Source of the DNA: Nitrospirota bacterium
GTDB taxonomy: Bacteria > Nitrospirota > Nitrospiria > Nitrospirales > NS-4
Length of the DNA: 38,628 bases
NCBI GenBank assembly: GCA_005877615.1
Contig: VBOD01000114.1
Coordinates: 1 to 38,628 of the forward strand
Reading direction: 5' to 3'
Shown: positions 17,302 through 35,462 of the stretch, piece by piece
Position numbering within the stretch: position 1 is the stretch's first letter
Layout of the letters: the number at the start of each line of letters is the position of its first letter
Position numbers and translations under genes: made by a program
Notes under the pieces: model-generated
Database searches by the model: none
The model's input: the letters and a program-made list of their open reading frames with translations, nothing else
Told to the model about the DNA's origin: nothing

Positions 17302-17700
17302 CTACCAGATATAGCAGAGCACTTCGCCGCCGATCTTCTGAACGCGTGACTCGGTACCGGTCATGACCCCTTTCGGCGTGGTCAGGATGGCGACTCCCAG
17401 ACCGCCCCGCACTTTCGGAATGTGCGAGCGCCGGACATACACTCGTCTGCCCGGCCGGCTCACGCGACGGAGCCCCGTGATCATGGGGATCTCACCCTCC
17501 TGGTAGCGGAGGTGCAGCCGCAGGACCGGATGGCCGCCGTCCTCGGTGCGCTCCACGCCCTGAAGGTATCCTTCCTGCTGGAGAACCCGGGCGACCTCGG
17601 CCTTGAGTGCGGAGGCTGGCACCTGCACAGTCGCATGCCGCCGCCGCACGGCGTTTCGGATCCGGGTGAACATATCGGCGAGGGGATCAGTCATCGCCAT
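17302..17700 (-). CDS. rpsH: 30S ribosomal protein S8
   Basis: S8 is a 16S rRNA binder that represses the spc operon in E. coli. The 132-residue product has [20 protein letters not shown] at the start and the C-terminal signature [20 protein letters not shown] then [12 protein letters not shown] at 17694 (MTDPLADM) matches the usual family start and could replace the first ATG two codons earlier. Confidence 0.97.
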   Translation of the reverse strand: MAMTDPLADMFTRIRNAVRRRHATVQVPASALKAEVARVLQQEGYLQGVERTEDGGHPVLRLHLRYQEGEIPMITGLRRVSRPGRRVYVRRSHIPKVRGGLGVAILTTPKGVMTGTESRVQKIGGEVLCYIW

Positions 17701-17704
17701 CGCG

Positions 17705-17890
17705 TCACCAGCTCGATTTGATCACCCCGGGGATCTCGCCCCGAAGGCTCAGAAAGCGAAAACAGATACGGCACAGCTTGAACTTGCGCAGGAAGCTCCG
17801 CACCCGGCCGCAGTTGGGGCAGCGGTTGTACACCCGCGTTTTGAACTTCTGGGGCCTCTGCGCCTTTAATCTTAGAGCCAATCGGGCCAC
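17705..17890 (-). CDS. rpsN: 30S ribosomal protein S14, zinc-binding type
   Basis: The product has only 61 residues, the short C+ (type Z) S14. It has four zinc cysteines ([20 protein letters not shown]) and ends [11 protein letters not shown], the conserved tail. The start is GTG with AGGAGGT upstream. It sits between rplE and rpsH as usual. Confidence 0.98.
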   Translation of the reverse strand: MARLALRLKAQRPQKFKTRVYNRCPNCGRVRSFLRKFKLCRICFRFLSLRGEIPGVIKSSW

Positions 17891-17912
17891 GGTTTCGGCA
17901 CCTCCTGTCAGA

Positions 17913-18551
17913 TCAGGTTCGGAAGGGCATGCCCAGGTACTTCAACAGGGCCTTGCCTTCATCGTTGGTGTTCGCGGTCGTCACGATTGTGATATCCATC
18001 CCATGGATGGCCTCGACCGTGTCGTACTTGATTTCGGGAAAGATCAGTTGCTCCTTGAGGCCCAGCGTGTAATTGCCGCGCCCGTCGAAGGACTTCGGCG
18101 AGACCCCTTTGAAATCGCGAATGCGCGGCAGGGCCGCGGTCACCAAACGGTCCAAGAACTCGTACATGCGCTTGCCCCGCAACGTGACCTTCGCCCCGAT
18201 CGGGAGGCCTTTGCGGAGCTTGAAGTTTGCGATCGCCTTGCGGGCGCGGGTCATCACGGGGTGCTGCCCGGTAATGGTGGCCAGTTCCTTCACGGCCGAA
18301 TCCAACAGCTTGACGTTCTGTGTCGCCTCGCCCATGCCCACGTTGAGCACGATGCATTCAAGCCGCGGTACCTGCATCCGGTTCGTATAGGAGAATTCCT
18401 TCATCAGGCTCGCCACGACCGCCTTGTGGTAGTGCTCCTGCAAGCGGACCGGGCCGCGGGGCTCGGGCGCTGCCTTGGCTGGTTGGCCCTCGGGCTTGGT
18501 TGCCGGTTTGGGCGCGGGTTTGGGGGCCGGCTTGGGTTGGGGCTTCGCCAT
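17913..18551 (-). CDS. rplE: 50S ribosomal protein L5 with N-terminal Pro/Ala/Lys extension
   Basis: L5 anchors 5S rRNA to the central protuberance. The core is clear from about residue 36: [55 protein letters not shown] and the C-terminal [20 protein letters not shown]. The ORF has 212 codons against the usual 178-187. The extra 30-35 residues form a low-complexity N-terminus ([17 protein letters not shown]). The start follows rplX by 2 nt, and no ATG lies at the usual family start. Confidence 0.96.
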   Translation of the reverse strand: MAKPQPKPAPKPAPKPATKPEGQPAKAAPEPRGPVRLQEHYHKAVVASLMKEFSYTNRMQVPRLECIVLNVGMGEATQNVKLLDSAVKELATITGQHPVMTRARKAIANFKLRKGLPIGAKVTLRGKRMYEFLDRLVTAALPRIRDFKGVSPKSFDGRGNYTLGLKEQLIFPEIKYDTVEAIHGMDITIVTTANTNDEGKALLKYLGMPFRT

Positions 18552-18553
18552 GG

Positions 18554-18934
18554 CTACGGTCGCTCGCTGCTCTCAATGGGTTGCATGCACTTGCGGCACA
18601 CGCGGACGCGGGAACCGTCGGTCAGCGTCTTCGTCCCCACGCGCGTCGGCTTCTGACACGTGGAGCAATACAGCATCACGTTCGATAGCTGAATGGGCGC
18701 CTCCCGCTCCAGGATGCCCCCCTGTCGGTTCTGCTGGGTCGGCTTCGTATGCCGCTTGATGATATTGATCCGTTCGACCGTGACCTTGCCGTCGAGACGG
18801 AATACGCCGAGGACCTTCCCGGATTTCCCGCGATCCTTGCCCGCGATGACGACGACCGTGTCGCCCTTGCGCACGTGGCACTTGGGCGGGACTTCCTGGG
18901 GGCGGTTGGCGCTCAGCCAGCCTCGACGTCTCAT
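18554..18934 (-). CDS. rplX: 50S ribosomal protein L24
   Basis: The 126-residue L24 is an early assembly protein. The KOW domain starts at [20 protein letters not shown], then [20 protein letters not shown]. The C-terminal half carries a CSTC...CRKC zinc ribbon. About 18 residues precede the usual start ([19 protein letters not shown]). GGAGG lies 8 nt before this ATG, which directly abuts the rplN stop (TAGATG), so the extension looks real. Confidence 0.97.
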   Translation of the reverse strand: MRRRGWLSANRPQEVPPKCHVRKGDTVVVIAGKDRGKSGKVLGVFRLDGKVTVERINIIKRHTKPTQQNRQGGILEREAPIQLSNVMLYCSTCQKPTRVGTKTLTDGSRVRVCRKCMQPIESSERP

Positions 18935-19303
18935 CTACAGCACCTCCGGCGCAAGCGAGATGATCTTCATGTACTTCTTCCAGCGCAGCTCGCGGGCCAC
19001 CGGCCCGAAGATGCGGGTGCCGACCGGCTCCCCCTGCGCGTTGATCAACACACAGGCATTGCGGTCGAACTTGATGTACGAGCCGTCTTCCCGGCGGACT
19101 CCCTTCGTCGTCCGCACGACCACGGCCTTGCTGATGTCCCCTTTTTTCACAGTGGCCTGTGGGATGGCTTCCTTGACCGTCACCATGACAACGTCTCCCA
19201 GGCTCCCGTAGCGGCGCTTGGTCCCGCCGAAGACGTGGAAACACATGACTTTTTTGGCCCCTGAGTTGTCGGCCACGTCCAGCATGGAATAGATCTGAAT
19301 CAT
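18935..19303 (-). CDS. rplN: 50S ribosomal protein L14
   Basis: The 122-residue L14 begins [20 protein letters not shown], with [20 protein letters not shown], the [20 protein letters not shown] signature and FGPVARELR. The length is exact for the family. It overlaps rpsQ by 4 nt and ends directly before rplX. Confidence 0.99.
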   Translation of the reverse strand: MIQIYSMLDVADNSGAKKVMCFHVFGGTKRRYGSLGDVVMVTVKEAIPQATVKKGDISKAVVVRTTKGVRREDGSYIKFDRNACVLINAQGEPVGTRIFGPVARELRWKKYMKIISLAPEVL

Positions 19304-19578
19304 CGCGCTCTGGCCTTCTCGACGATTTGTACGACTCGGAAATGCTTGTCCTTGCTTAGCGGCCGGGCTTCAACCAGCCGGACCCGATCACCAATCTGGC
19401 ACTCGTTCTTCTCATCGTGCGCCTTCAACCGCGTCACCCGGCGCAGCACCTTCCCATAGCGATGATGACGGACGAATCGCTTCACCACCACGACCACGGT
19501 CTTTTGCATCTTGTTGCTCACTACTTCGCCGACGAACTCGCGGCGGTGAGCCTGATCCTGACGGCCGTTCTCGCTCAT
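19300..19578 (-). CDS. rpsQ: 30S ribosomal protein S17
   Basis: The 92-residue OB-fold S17 has [60 protein letters not shown]. The length is normal. It overlaps rpmC and rplN by 4 nt each, so the three are translationally coupled. Confidence 0.98.
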   Translation of the reverse strand: MSENGRQDQAHRREFVGEVVSNKMQKTVVVVVKRFVRHHRYGKVLRRVTRLKAHDEKNECQIGDRVRLVEARPLSKDKHFRVVQIVEKARAR

Positions 19579-19811
19579 GCAGCGCCTCGGGAGGATGTCG
19601 CCGCCTCGCTGCGCTGCGTTTCGCGGATGATGGTCTTCAGGCGGGCGATCTCCCGCTTCGTCTGCTTGATTTTGGCCGGATTCTCAACCCGTCCGGCTAC
19701 AAACTGAAACCTGAGGTTGAATAATTCTTTCTTCAATTCCTTGACCTTTTCCTCCAATTCCACGGTCGTCAGGCCACGCAGGTTCTTCACGTGGATCGCG
19801 TGCGTCTCCAC
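19575..19811 (-). CDS. rpmC: 50S ribosomal protein L29
   Basis: The 78-residue two-helix L29 lies near the exit tunnel. It is recognised from [40 protein letters not shown] and [19 protein letters not shown] short tail of about 12 residues (AATSSRGAA) makes it slightly longer than usual. It starts 2 nt after the rplP stop. Confidence 0.97.
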   Translation of the reverse strand: METHAIHVKNLRGLTTVELEEKVKELKKELFNLRFQFVAGRVENPAKIKQTKREIARLKTIIRETQRSEAATSSRGAA

Positions 19812-19813
19812 GG

Positions 19814-20227
19814 CTACACGCCCTTTCGTGCGACGAACATGGTCGCGACCGGCAATTTATGCGCCGCCAAGCGGAGGGCCTCCTGGGCCACCTCCGGCGT
19901 CACTCCATCCATCTCGTACAGGATGCGCCCCGGCTTCACCACGGCAACCCAGTATTCGGGATTGCCCTTGCCCTTGCCCATACGGGTCTCGGCTGGCTTC
20001 TTGGTGATCGGCTTATCGGGGAAGATGCGGACCCAGACTCGGCCGCCGCGCTTGACATGGCGCGTCATGGCGATCCGGGCCGCTTCGAGCTGCCGGTTCG
20101 TGATCCAGCCCGGCTCGAGCGCCTTCAGGCCGTAGTCGCCGAGCGTCACCTGACACCCCCGGTAAGCCTTCCCCCGCATGCGCCCCTTGTGCATCTTCCG
20201 ATGTTTAACTTTCTTGGGAGCGAGCAT
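19814..20227 (-). CDS. rplP: 50S ribosomal protein L16
   Basis: The 137-residue L16 lies near the A site. It begins [20 protein letters not shown] and has [40 protein letters not shown] and LYEMDGV. The GKGKGNPE loop carries the residues next to the peptidyl transferase centre. The length is normal. Confidence 0.99.
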   Translation of the reverse strand: MLAPKKVKHRKMHKGRMRGKAYRGCQVTLGDYGLKALEPGWITNRQLEAARIAMTRHVKRGGRVWVRIFPDKPITKKPAETRMGKGKGNPEYWVAVVKPGRILYEMDGVTPEVAQEALRLAAHKLPVATMFVARKGV

Positions 20228-20236
20228 GCATCCCTC

Positions 20237-20905
20237 CTACCGCCGTTCCAGCTCACCCTCTGCCCTGCCACGCGATGCGGCAGGCAGGATCTCGCCTTTG
20301 TAGATCCACGCCTTGATGCCGATCTGTCCCATCGTCGTATGGGCCTCCGCGAACCCGTAGTCAATGTCGGCGCGGAGGGTATGGAGCGGCACACGGCCCT
20401 GCAGATACCACTCGGTCCGAGCGATCTCAGCCCCGGCAAGCCGGCCCGAGCACCGAATCTTGATGCCCTGGGCGCCTAGGCGGAGGGCCGACGCGACGCT
20501 GCGCTTCATGGCTCGGCGGAACGCGACACGCTTCTCCAGTTGCACGGCGATGTTTTCGGTGACCAACTGCGCATCCAGCTCTGGCTTCTTGATCTCCTTG
20601 ATGGTGATGTAGACCTGGCGGTTGATCATCTTCTCCAGGTCGGCCTTGAGCTTGTCCACCTCCGCGCCCTTGCGCCCGATGATGATGCCGGGCCGGGCGG
20701 TATGGATGATGACCGTGACTTGGTCTCCGGAGCGTTCTATCTCCACCTTCGACACGCCCGCGTGATAGAGCTTGCTCTTCACCATCTTGCGGACACGGAT
20801 GTCTTCGTGCAGGATCTTGGCGTAGTCGCGGTCCGCATACCACCGCGAGCTCCACGGCTTGACATAGCCGAGCCGCAACCCGACCGGATGTGATTTTTGG
20901 CCCAT
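20237..20905 (-). CDS. rpsC: 30S ribosomal protein S3
   Basis: The 222-residue S3 lies at the mRNA entry site. It begins [20 protein letters not shown], with the KH domain motif [20 protein letters not shown] (about 70-90) and the C-terminal S3 domain ([20 protein letters not shown], then [14 protein letters not shown]). The tail is short. It starts 6 nt after rplV. Confidence 0.99.
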   Translation of the reverse strand: MGQKSHPVGLRLGYVKPWSSRWYADRDYAKILHEDIRVRKMVKSKLYHAGVSKVEIERSGDQVTVIIHTARPGIIIGRKGAEVDKLKADLEKMINRQVYITIKEIKKPELDAQLVTENIAVQLEKRVAFRRAMKRSVASALRLGAQGIKIRCSGRLAGAEIARTEWYLQGRVPLHTLRADIDYGFAEAHTTMGQIGIKAWIYKGEILPAASRGRAEGELERR

Positions 20906-20911
20906 CCCGAG

Positions 20912-21283
20912 CTAGCCTTTTTCCTTCTTGTTGACTTTGCCCTCTACCGGCGTGACCGCAATGGTGATGTGGCTCGTGCGCTTGTGAATCGCAAACGCAC
21001 GGCCCTGCGCGCGCGGCTGAAACCGCTTGAGCGTGGGTCCGACATCGACCCAGGCCCGACTGACGCGCAGGCTGTCGGCATCCCCGAGTTCCTTGCCCGG
21101 CTGCTGGCCGTTCGCCACCGCGGAGAGGAGCACTTTCTGCACCACTTTCGCCGCGGCGCGTGGGGTGAAACGGAGCAAGGCCAGTGCGTCGCTGACCGGG
21201 CACCCTCTGATCAGATCCACCACCGGGCGTGTTTTCCGGGGGGACATCCGCACGTAGCGCAGCGTTGCTCTTGCTTCAGCCAT
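20912..21283 (-). CDS. rplV: 50S ribosomal protein L22
   Basis: The 123-residue L22 lines the exit tunnel. It is recognised from [40 protein letters not shown] and the beta-hairpin loop region [20 protein letters not shown] followed by RTSHITIAV. The length is normal. Confidence 0.98.
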   Translation of the reverse strand: MAEARATLRYVRMSPRKTRPVVDLIRGCPVSDALALLRFTPRAAAKVVQKVLLSAVANGQQPGKELGDADSLRVSRAWVDVGPTLKRFQPRAQGRAFAIHKRTSHITIAVTPVEGKVNKKEKG

Positions 21284-21295
21284 AGCCTCCGTTCC

Positions 21296-21583
21296 CTATT
21301 TGAGCGCCACGGCTTTTTCGGTCTTGACGGCCCCGTGCCCCTTGAAGAACCGCGTGGGCGCAAACTCGCCCAGCTTGTGTCCCACCATGTTCTCCGTGAC
21401 GTAGACCGGAATAAACTTTTTGCCGTTGTGAATGGCCAACGTGTGGCCGATCATTTCGGGCACAATCGTCGACCGGCGCGACCAGGTCTTGAGAATCCTC
21501 TTCTCGCCGCCGGCGTTCATCTGCTCGATCCGGCCCAGCAAACGGGCATCGACGAACGGGCCTTTGGACACTGAACGAGGCAT
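21296..21583 (-). CDS. rpsS: 30S ribosomal protein S19
   Basis: The 95-residue S19 of the head begins [20 protein letters not shown] and has [40 protein letters not shown] and [12 protein letters not shown]. Length and order (rplB before, rplV after) are standard. Confidence 0.99.
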   Translation of the reverse strand: MPRSVSKGPFVDARLLGRIEQMNAGGEKRILKTWSRRSTIVPEMIGHTLAIHNGKKFIPVYVTENMVGHKLGEFAPTRFFKGHGAVKTEKAVALK

Positions 21584-21604
21584 GGTCGTTCCTTCTGAAC
21601 TCGC

Positions 21605-22432
21605 CTACGGTTTCCGCCTGGCGATGATGAACTTTTTGGTCTGCTTGTTCCGTCGGGTCTTGTATCCTTTGGCCTTCTGGCCCCAGGGCGACACCGGATG
21701 AGGATTCCCCGCCCCTGACTTCCCTTCTCCTCCGCCATGAGGATGGTCGACCGGGTTCATAGCCACTCCCCGAACGTGGGGCCTCCGCCCCTTCCACCGC
21801 TGCCGGCCCGCTTTCCCGATCGTAATGTTCTCGTGATCGGTATTGCCGACCTGCCCGACCGTCGCCTGACAGGCAGCCAGGACCTTCCGCATCTCGCCGG
21901 ACTTGAGACGGAGCTGGACGTAGAGCCCTTCCCGTCCCATCACCTGCGCCGAGGCCCCCGCACTGCGGATCAGCTGCCCGCCCCGTCCGGGTTTGAGCTC
22001 AACGTTATGCACCAGAGTCCCGGTGGGGATCTGCAACAGCGGCAGCGCGTTTCCCACCCGCACCTCAGCCTCGGCGCCGGATTGCAGCCGGTCACCGACC
22101 CGCAACCCCTCGGGCGATAGGATGTAGCGTTTGTCCCCGTCGGCATAATAGAGCAACGCGATGCGGGCTGAGCGGTTGGGATCGTACTCAATTGAGTGCA
22201 CGCGCGCCGGGATCCCCGCCTTGTCGCGCTTGAAGTCGATGCGTCGGTAGAGCCGCTTGTGCCCACCCCCATGGTGCCGGACCGAGAGACGGCCTTGGTT
22301 GTTGCGTCCCCCGGTGCCCTTGATGTACTCCAGCAAGCGTTTCTCGGGCTTGACGGGGCTCAACTCATCGGTGGTCAGCACCGTCATCTGCCGGCGGCCC
22401 GGGGAGGTCGGTCGAAAAGTTTTAACGCCCAT
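21605..22432 (-). CDS. rplB: 50S ribosomal protein L2
   Basis: L2 is needed for subunit joining and peptidyl transfer. The 275-residue product starts [20 protein letters not shown]; the longer ORF start at 22495 is an artefact inside rplW. Visible blocks are [39 protein letters not shown] and the C-terminal catalytic-region signature [20 protein letters not shown]. The start overlaps the rplW stop by 1 nt (TAATG). Confidence 0.99.
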   Translation of the reverse strand: MGVKTFRPTSPGRRQMTVLTTDELSPVKPEKRLLEYIKGTGGRNNQGRLSVRHHGGGHKRLYRRIDFKRDKAGIPARVHSIEYDPNRSARIALLYYADGDKRYILSPEGLRVGDRLQSGAEAEVRVGNALPLLQIPTGTLVHNVELKPGRGGQLIRSAGASAQVMGREGLYVQLRLKSGEMRKVLAACQATVGQVGNTDHENITIGKAGRQRWKGRRPHVRGVAMNPVDHPHGGGEGKSGAGNPHPVSPWGQKAKGYKTRRNKQTKKFIIARRKP

Positions 22433-22725
22433 TAGACGCCCTCGAAGATCTCCAGCTTCTCGCCTGGCTTCAGCGTCACGATCGCCTTCTTCCAATCCGG
22501 CTTCTTGCCCACCATCCGCCCGAGCCGCCGGACCTTGCCGCCAACGTTCATCACGCTGACTTTCTCGACCTTGACGTTCAAGGCGCGCTCGGTTGCCTTC
22601 TTGATCTCGACCTTGTTGGCATCTGCCCGCACCAGAAGGCCGATCTTGCGCTGAGTTTCCCGCATGTCGGTCAATTTCTCGGTCAGCAGGGGGCGGATGA
22701 TGATGTCGAGAGCCTCCCGGGTCAT
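22432..22725 (-). CDS. rplW: 50S ribosomal protein L23
   Basis: The 97-residue L23 is the docking site for trigger factor and SRP at the exit. It has [40 protein letters not shown] and [20 protein letters not shown]. The length is normal. It overlaps rplD by 4 nt and rplB by 1 nt. Confidence 0.98.
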   Translation of the reverse strand: MTREALDIIIRPLLTEKLTDMRETQRKIGLLVRADANKVEIKKATERALNVKVEKVSVMNVGGKVRRLGRMVGKKPDWKKAIVTLKPGEKLEIFEGV

Positions 22726-23345
22726 GCCCAGGCCTCCTCGAGCCTTGCCAGATCCCGCCGTGCGATCAGCACCGTGTCGTGCAGGAGCAGATCCCGGACA
22801 TTGACCCCTTCCGGCTGGACGACCGTGACCGGCGACAGGTTGGCCGCGGCGCGGCGAAGCAGATCCTGTTCACCCCCGGCCACGATCAATGTCTTCCCTT
22901 TGAGGCTAAGCACCTTCAGCATCGCGGCGAGCGATTTTGTCTTGCCATCGGATTCTGGGAGATCTTCCAGGACTAGCAATCCCCCGTCCCGGACTTTGGC
23001 AGAGAGGGCCGCACGCACAGCCCCCCGCGCCTTCCCTTGGGGGATCGAGTACCCGTAGTCGCGAGGGTGTGGCCCAAACACGATCCCACCATGGCGCCAC
23101 ACTGGGGACCGGATGGAGCCTGCCCGGGCCCGGCCGGTATGCTTCTGCTTGTAGGGTTTCCTGCCAGTCCCGCTGACTATGCTGCGCGTCTTGGTGGAGG
23201 CCGTTCCCTGTCGACGGTTCGCCTCCTGCATGACGACCACTTCATGGAGAACGGATGTCTTGACCTCCACTCCGAAGACCTCGGGACGGAGTTCGGCTGC
23301 GCCTACCTTCCGCCGGTTCAGGTCGATTATGTCGATCGTGGGCAT
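22722..23345 (-). CDS. rplD: 50S ribosomal protein L4
   Basis: The 207-residue L4 is the S10-operon autoregulator in E. coli. Its tunnel extension loop is visible as [20 protein letters not shown] followed by [20 protein letters not shown]. The globular C-terminal part ([19 protein letters not shown]) is normal. It follows rplC by 15 nt and overlaps rplW. Confidence 0.98.
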   Translation of the reverse strand: MPTIDIIDLNRRKVGAAELRPEVFGVEVKTSVLHEVVVMQEANRRQGTASTKTRSIVSGTGRKPYKQKHTGRARAGSIRSPVWRHGGIVFGPHPRDYGYSIPQGKARGAVRAALSAKVRDGGLLVLEDLPESDGKTKSLAAMLKVLSLKGKTLIVAGGEQDLLRRAAANLSPVTVVQPEGVNVRDLLLHDTVLIARRDLARLEEAWA

Positions 23346-23360
23346 GGATCTCAGTCTCCG

Positions 23361-23987
23361 TTAGGAGGCCTTCTTCGACTTCTGAATGGCGACCAGGCTG
23401 CCACGGGCGCCTGGGATGGCTCCTCGCACGAAAAGGAGGTGCTCCTCAGGCCTCACGTCGATGACCTCGAGCGCCTGGGCGGTCACCCGCACGCTCCCCA
23501 TGTGCCCTGGCAACCGCTTGTTCTTCCAGACCCGCGAGGGATAAGAACTGCTCCCGATCGAGCCTGGCGCGCGGTGGAACATTGACCCATGCGACTCCGG
23601 ACCGCCCGCGAAATGATGCCGCTTCACCACGCCTTGGAACCCTTTTCCCTTGGAGACCCCCACGACGTCCACCAACTCGCCTTTGGTAAACATGCTCACC
23701 GTGACGGTTGCACCGACCTGCGCCTCGCCCGTGGCACGGAATTCACGCGCATGCCGGTACGCCGGCAGATTGGCCTTGGCGAAGTGCCCCTTGACCGGCT
23801 TCGACACTTTCCGGTCTGGCAGTTCCCTGAACGCCAACTGGACAGCGGTATACCCGTCACGCTCCTTCGTCTTGACCTGCGACACGCGGCAGGGGCCAGC
23901 CTCGATCACCGTGACGGGCACCGTCTTTCCTCCCTCGAGGAACACCTGGGTCATTCCAAGCTTCTGCCCCAGCAACCCGTTGGTCAT
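23361..23987 (-). CDS. rplC: 50S ribosomal protein L3
   Basis: The 208-residue L3 lies near the peptidyl transferase centre. I use the ATG at 23987 ([20 protein letters not shown]). The upstream ORF extension lies inside rpsJ. The family signature [20 protein letters not shown] is present, with [20 protein letters not shown] after it. It overlaps the rpsJ stop by 4 nt (ATGA). Confidence 0.98.
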   Translation of the reverse strand: MTNGLLGQKLGMTQVFLEGGKTVPVTVIEAGPCRVSQVKTKERDGYTAVQLAFRELPDRKVSKPVKGHFAKANLPAYRHAREFRATGEAQVGATVTVSMFTKGELVDVVGVSKGKGFQGVVKRHHFAGGPESHGSMFHRAPGSIGSSSYPSRVWKNKRLPGHMGSVRVTAQALEVIDVRPEEHLLFVRGAIPGARGSLVAIQKSKKAS

Positions 23988-24301
23988 AGCTTGATCTCCA
24001 CGTCCACCCCGGCGGCCAGGTTGAGCTTCATCAGGGCGTCCATCGTCTCGGGCGTGGGCTCCATGATATCCATGAGTCGCTTGTACGTGCGGATCTCGAA
24101 CTGCTCGCGGGACTTCTTGTCCGCATGGGTCGAGCGCTGCACGGTCCACTTGTTGATTCGGGTCGGTAACGGAATCGGCCCGACCACCTTGGCACCCGTG
24201 CGCTTGACGGTGTCGACGATCTCCGCGACCGACTGGTCCAGGACCCGATAGTCAAAGCTCTTGAGCCGGATACGGATCCGCTGATCGAGCTTGATCGCCA
24301 T
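23984..24301 (-). CDS. rpsJ: 30S ribosomal protein S10 (NusE)
   Basis: The 105-residue S10 also links NusG to the ribosome and takes part in antitermination. It has [40 protein letters not shown] and [20 protein letters not shown]. The length is normal. It lies 21 nt after tuf, so the str and S10 blocks appear joined. Confidence 0.99.
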   Translation of the reverse strand: MAIKLDQRIRIRLKSFDYRVLDQSVAEIVDTVKRTGAKVVGPIPLPTRINKWTVQRSTHADKKSREQFEIRTYKRLMDIMEPTPETMDALMKLNLAAGVDVEIKL

Positions 24302-24322
24302 ACCCTTCTTCGACCCCTTCCC

Positions 24323-25528
<1,206 letters not shown>

Positions 25529-25583
25529 ACTCCCCCCGTGCTCGCCGCCCTCACACCGCGTGACGGCGCTTGACGATATTGCC

Positions 25584-25649
25584 GTGACCCGTGGTCACCA
25601 GCTCGTGGTTTGTCCGCAGGACTTGAAAACTGAATAGTCTGTCTGACAG
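25584..25649 (-). promoter_or_regulatory. Dyad sequences in the rpsG-tuf spacer
   Basis: The 180-bp spacer where fusA would normally lie holds two exact dyads on the minus strand: CTGTC-A-GACAG (25649-25639) and GTGACC-ACG-GGTCAC (25598-25584). The second arm of the latter region (CACGGC) could also pair with GCCGT further downstream. They could form structures in the tuf mRNA leader. I see no convincing promoter or U-run terminator here. Confidence 0.35.
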
Positions 25650-25708
25650 GCTTGTTGACTAGAACGTCACACGCACTATCTGAATGGCAGACTGTGTCAG
25701 TTCCTTTC

Positions 25709-26179
25709 TCACCACCGGTAATGGGCGAAGGCCCGATTGGCCTCGGCCATCCGGTGGACATCTTCCCGTTTCTTGACGGCCGCGCCGGTGTTGGTGGCCG
25801 CATCCATGAGTTCCCGCGCCAGTTTATCCATCATGCTCTTGCCGGCCCGCGCGTGCGCCGACTCCTGGATCCACCGGAAGGCCAAGGCCATGCGGCGGAC
25901 CGGACGGATCTCCACAGGCACCTGATAGGAGGCCCCCCCCACGCGCCGGGATTTGACCTCGACGACCGGCTTGACGTTCTCGACCGCCGTCCGAAAGATC
26001 TTCAGCGGATCCTCATTCGCGCGCTCCTGAATCAGATCGAATGCGCCGTAGCAAATGCGTTCAGCCGTGCTCTTCTTCCCCTTTTTCATGAGGGTATTGA
26101 TGAACTTGCCGAGCAGCTTGTCGTGGTGCCGGGGATCGGGTGCCGCCTCCCGGGGAACGATACTGCGCCGCCTCGGCAT
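25709..26179 (-). CDS. rpsG: 30S ribosomal protein S7
   Basis: S7 nucleates head assembly and represses the str operon in E. coli. The 156-residue product begins [20 protein letters not shown] and has [40 protein letters not shown] and [18 protein letters not shown]. The length is normal. It lies 24 nt after rpsL. The next gene is tuf, not fusA. Confidence 0.98.
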   Translation of the reverse strand: MPRRRSIVPREAAPDPRHHDKLLGKFINTLMKKGKKSTAERICYGAFDLIQERANEDPLKIFRTAVENVKPVVEVKSRRVGGASYQVPVEIRPVRRMALAFRWIQESAHARAGKSMMDKLARELMDAATNTGAAVKKREDVHRMAEANRAFAHYRW

Positions 26180-26203
26180 CTCAGCGTCTCCTCGCCATGG
26201 CCC

Positions 26204-26587
26204 TCACGCGGCTCCAGGCTTCTGCTGCTTGGCGCCGTACTTGGAACGGCTTTGGCGCCGGTTCTGCACCCCCACCGCATCGAGGGCACCGCGCACCAGA
26301 TGATACCGAACACCGGGCAGATCCTTGACGCGCCCGCCTCTTACCAAGACGATGGAGTGCTCCTGCAAGTTGTGCCCGACGCCTGGAATGTAGGTCGTGA
26401 CCTCCATGCCGTTCGTGAGCCTTACCCGCGCAACTTTCCGTAGGGCCGAATTCGGCTTTTTGGGCGTCGTCGTATACACCCGGATGCAGACTCCGCGTCG
26501 CTGAGGCGATCGCATCAGCGCCGGGCTCTTGGTTTTGTTTCTGGCGAGCGTGCGCCCGTGCCTCACCAGTTGATTGATCGTCGGCAT
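26204..26587 (-). CDS. rpsL: 30S ribosomal protein S12
   Basis: The 127-residue S12 of the decoding centre begins [20 protein letters not shown]. The streptomycin-contact regions [20 protein letters not shown] and [20 protein letters not shown] carry the lysines normally found in sensitive strains. The length is normal. It is the first gene after the promoter at 26636-26664. Confidence 0.99.
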   Translation of the reverse strand: MPTINQLVRHGRTLARNKTKSPALMRSPQRRGVCIRVYTTTPKKPNSALRKVARVRLTNGMEVTTYIPGVGHNLQEHSIVLVRGGRVKDLPGVRYHLVRGALDAVGVQNRRQSRSKYGAKQQKPGAA

Positions 26588-26635
26588 CCACCTATCCTTC
26601 CCTCACGCATGTTCGTGATCGAGCAAAACCGTGAG

Positions 26636-26664
26636 ATTCTAGAGATTCTCCCCTGACCTGTCAA
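26636..26664 (-). promoter_or_regulatory. Strong sigma-70-type promoter for the str-S10-spc-alpha block
   Basis: On the minus strand a perfect -35 TTGACA (26664-26659) is followed by a 17-bp spacer and TAGAAT (26641-26636, 5/6). It lies in the 122-bp gap after rpoC, about 40-50 bp before rpsL. This is the best promoter match I found in the window, and it would start transcription of the long ribosomal-protein series. Confidence 0.85.
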
Positions 26665-26709
26665 GCCGAAACTCGCTGAATCCGAAACACTTTAGACCCA
26701 TTCGACACC

Positions 26710-30924
<4,215 letters not shown>

Positions 30925-31011
30925 GCTTCTACCTCCCTACCGAGCTTGCTGAACCCGGCCCTTCGATCCAATGGGCCTGGATATTCAATACCACCAGTTG
31001 TTTTGCGCTCA

Positions 31012-34980
<3,969 letters not shown>

Positions 34981-35063
34981 GGATCATCCCCCACTTGGAT
35001 AGTGGCCGTCTCTTCGGTCGTCCCAGGGACGGCTGGTGGAATCAGAGCACCCACGGGCACGTG

Positions 35064-35462
35064 CTATTTAATCTCGACTTTGGCGCCCTGCTCTTCCAGT
35101 TTCTTCTTGATGGTCTCGGCCTCTTCCTTGGTGACGCCGGTTTTCACCGGTTTGGGGGCGCCTTCGACGAGGTCCTTCGCCTCCTTGAGGCCCAGATTGG
35201 TTAGCTCGCGCACGACCTTGATGACCTGGATCTTCTTCTCGCCGGCATTCACGAGGACCACGTCGAACGCCGTTTTTTCTTCGGCCGGCGCGGCCCCCGC
35301 CGCCGCACCCCCGCCCGCCGGCGCCGCCGCCGGCGCCGCCGCGGTCACGCCAAAACGCTCCTGCAGGGCTTTCACGTAGTCGTCCAATTCCAAGACCGTC
35401 ATCCCTTCGATCATCTTGATGAACTCTTCCTTCGACAGCTTCGTCGCAGTTGCACCTGGCAT
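35064..35462 (-). CDS. rplL: 50S ribosomal protein L7/L12, from an internal start
   Basis: Starting at the ATG at 35462, this gives a 132-residue protein. The N-terminal dimerisation domain is [20 protein letters not shown], the hinge is Ala/Gly/Pro-rich at about 40-60, and the C-terminal factor-binding domain contains [20 protein letters not shown] followed by [13 protein letters not shown]. Length and domains are normal, slightly longer than the usual 120-128. A perfect AAGGAGG lies 5 nt before this ATG, inside the L10 coding tail. Free L12 could therefore be made beside the fusion protein. The stop lies 83 nt before rpoB. Confidence 0.9.
   Translation of the reverse strand: MPGATATKLSKEEFIKMIEGMTVLELDDYVKALQERFGVTAAAPAAAPAGGGAAAGAAPAEEKTAFDVVLVNAGEKKIQVIKVVRELTNLGLKEAKDLVEGAPKPVKTGVTKEEAETIKKKLEEQGAKVEIK

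Noticed and set aside
25529-25708. Promoter for tuf in the rpsG-tuf spacer
   Set aside because: Partial -35-like (CTGACA) and -10-like (GATAGT) strings occur only 14 bp apart, too close for a normal sigma-70 promoter.
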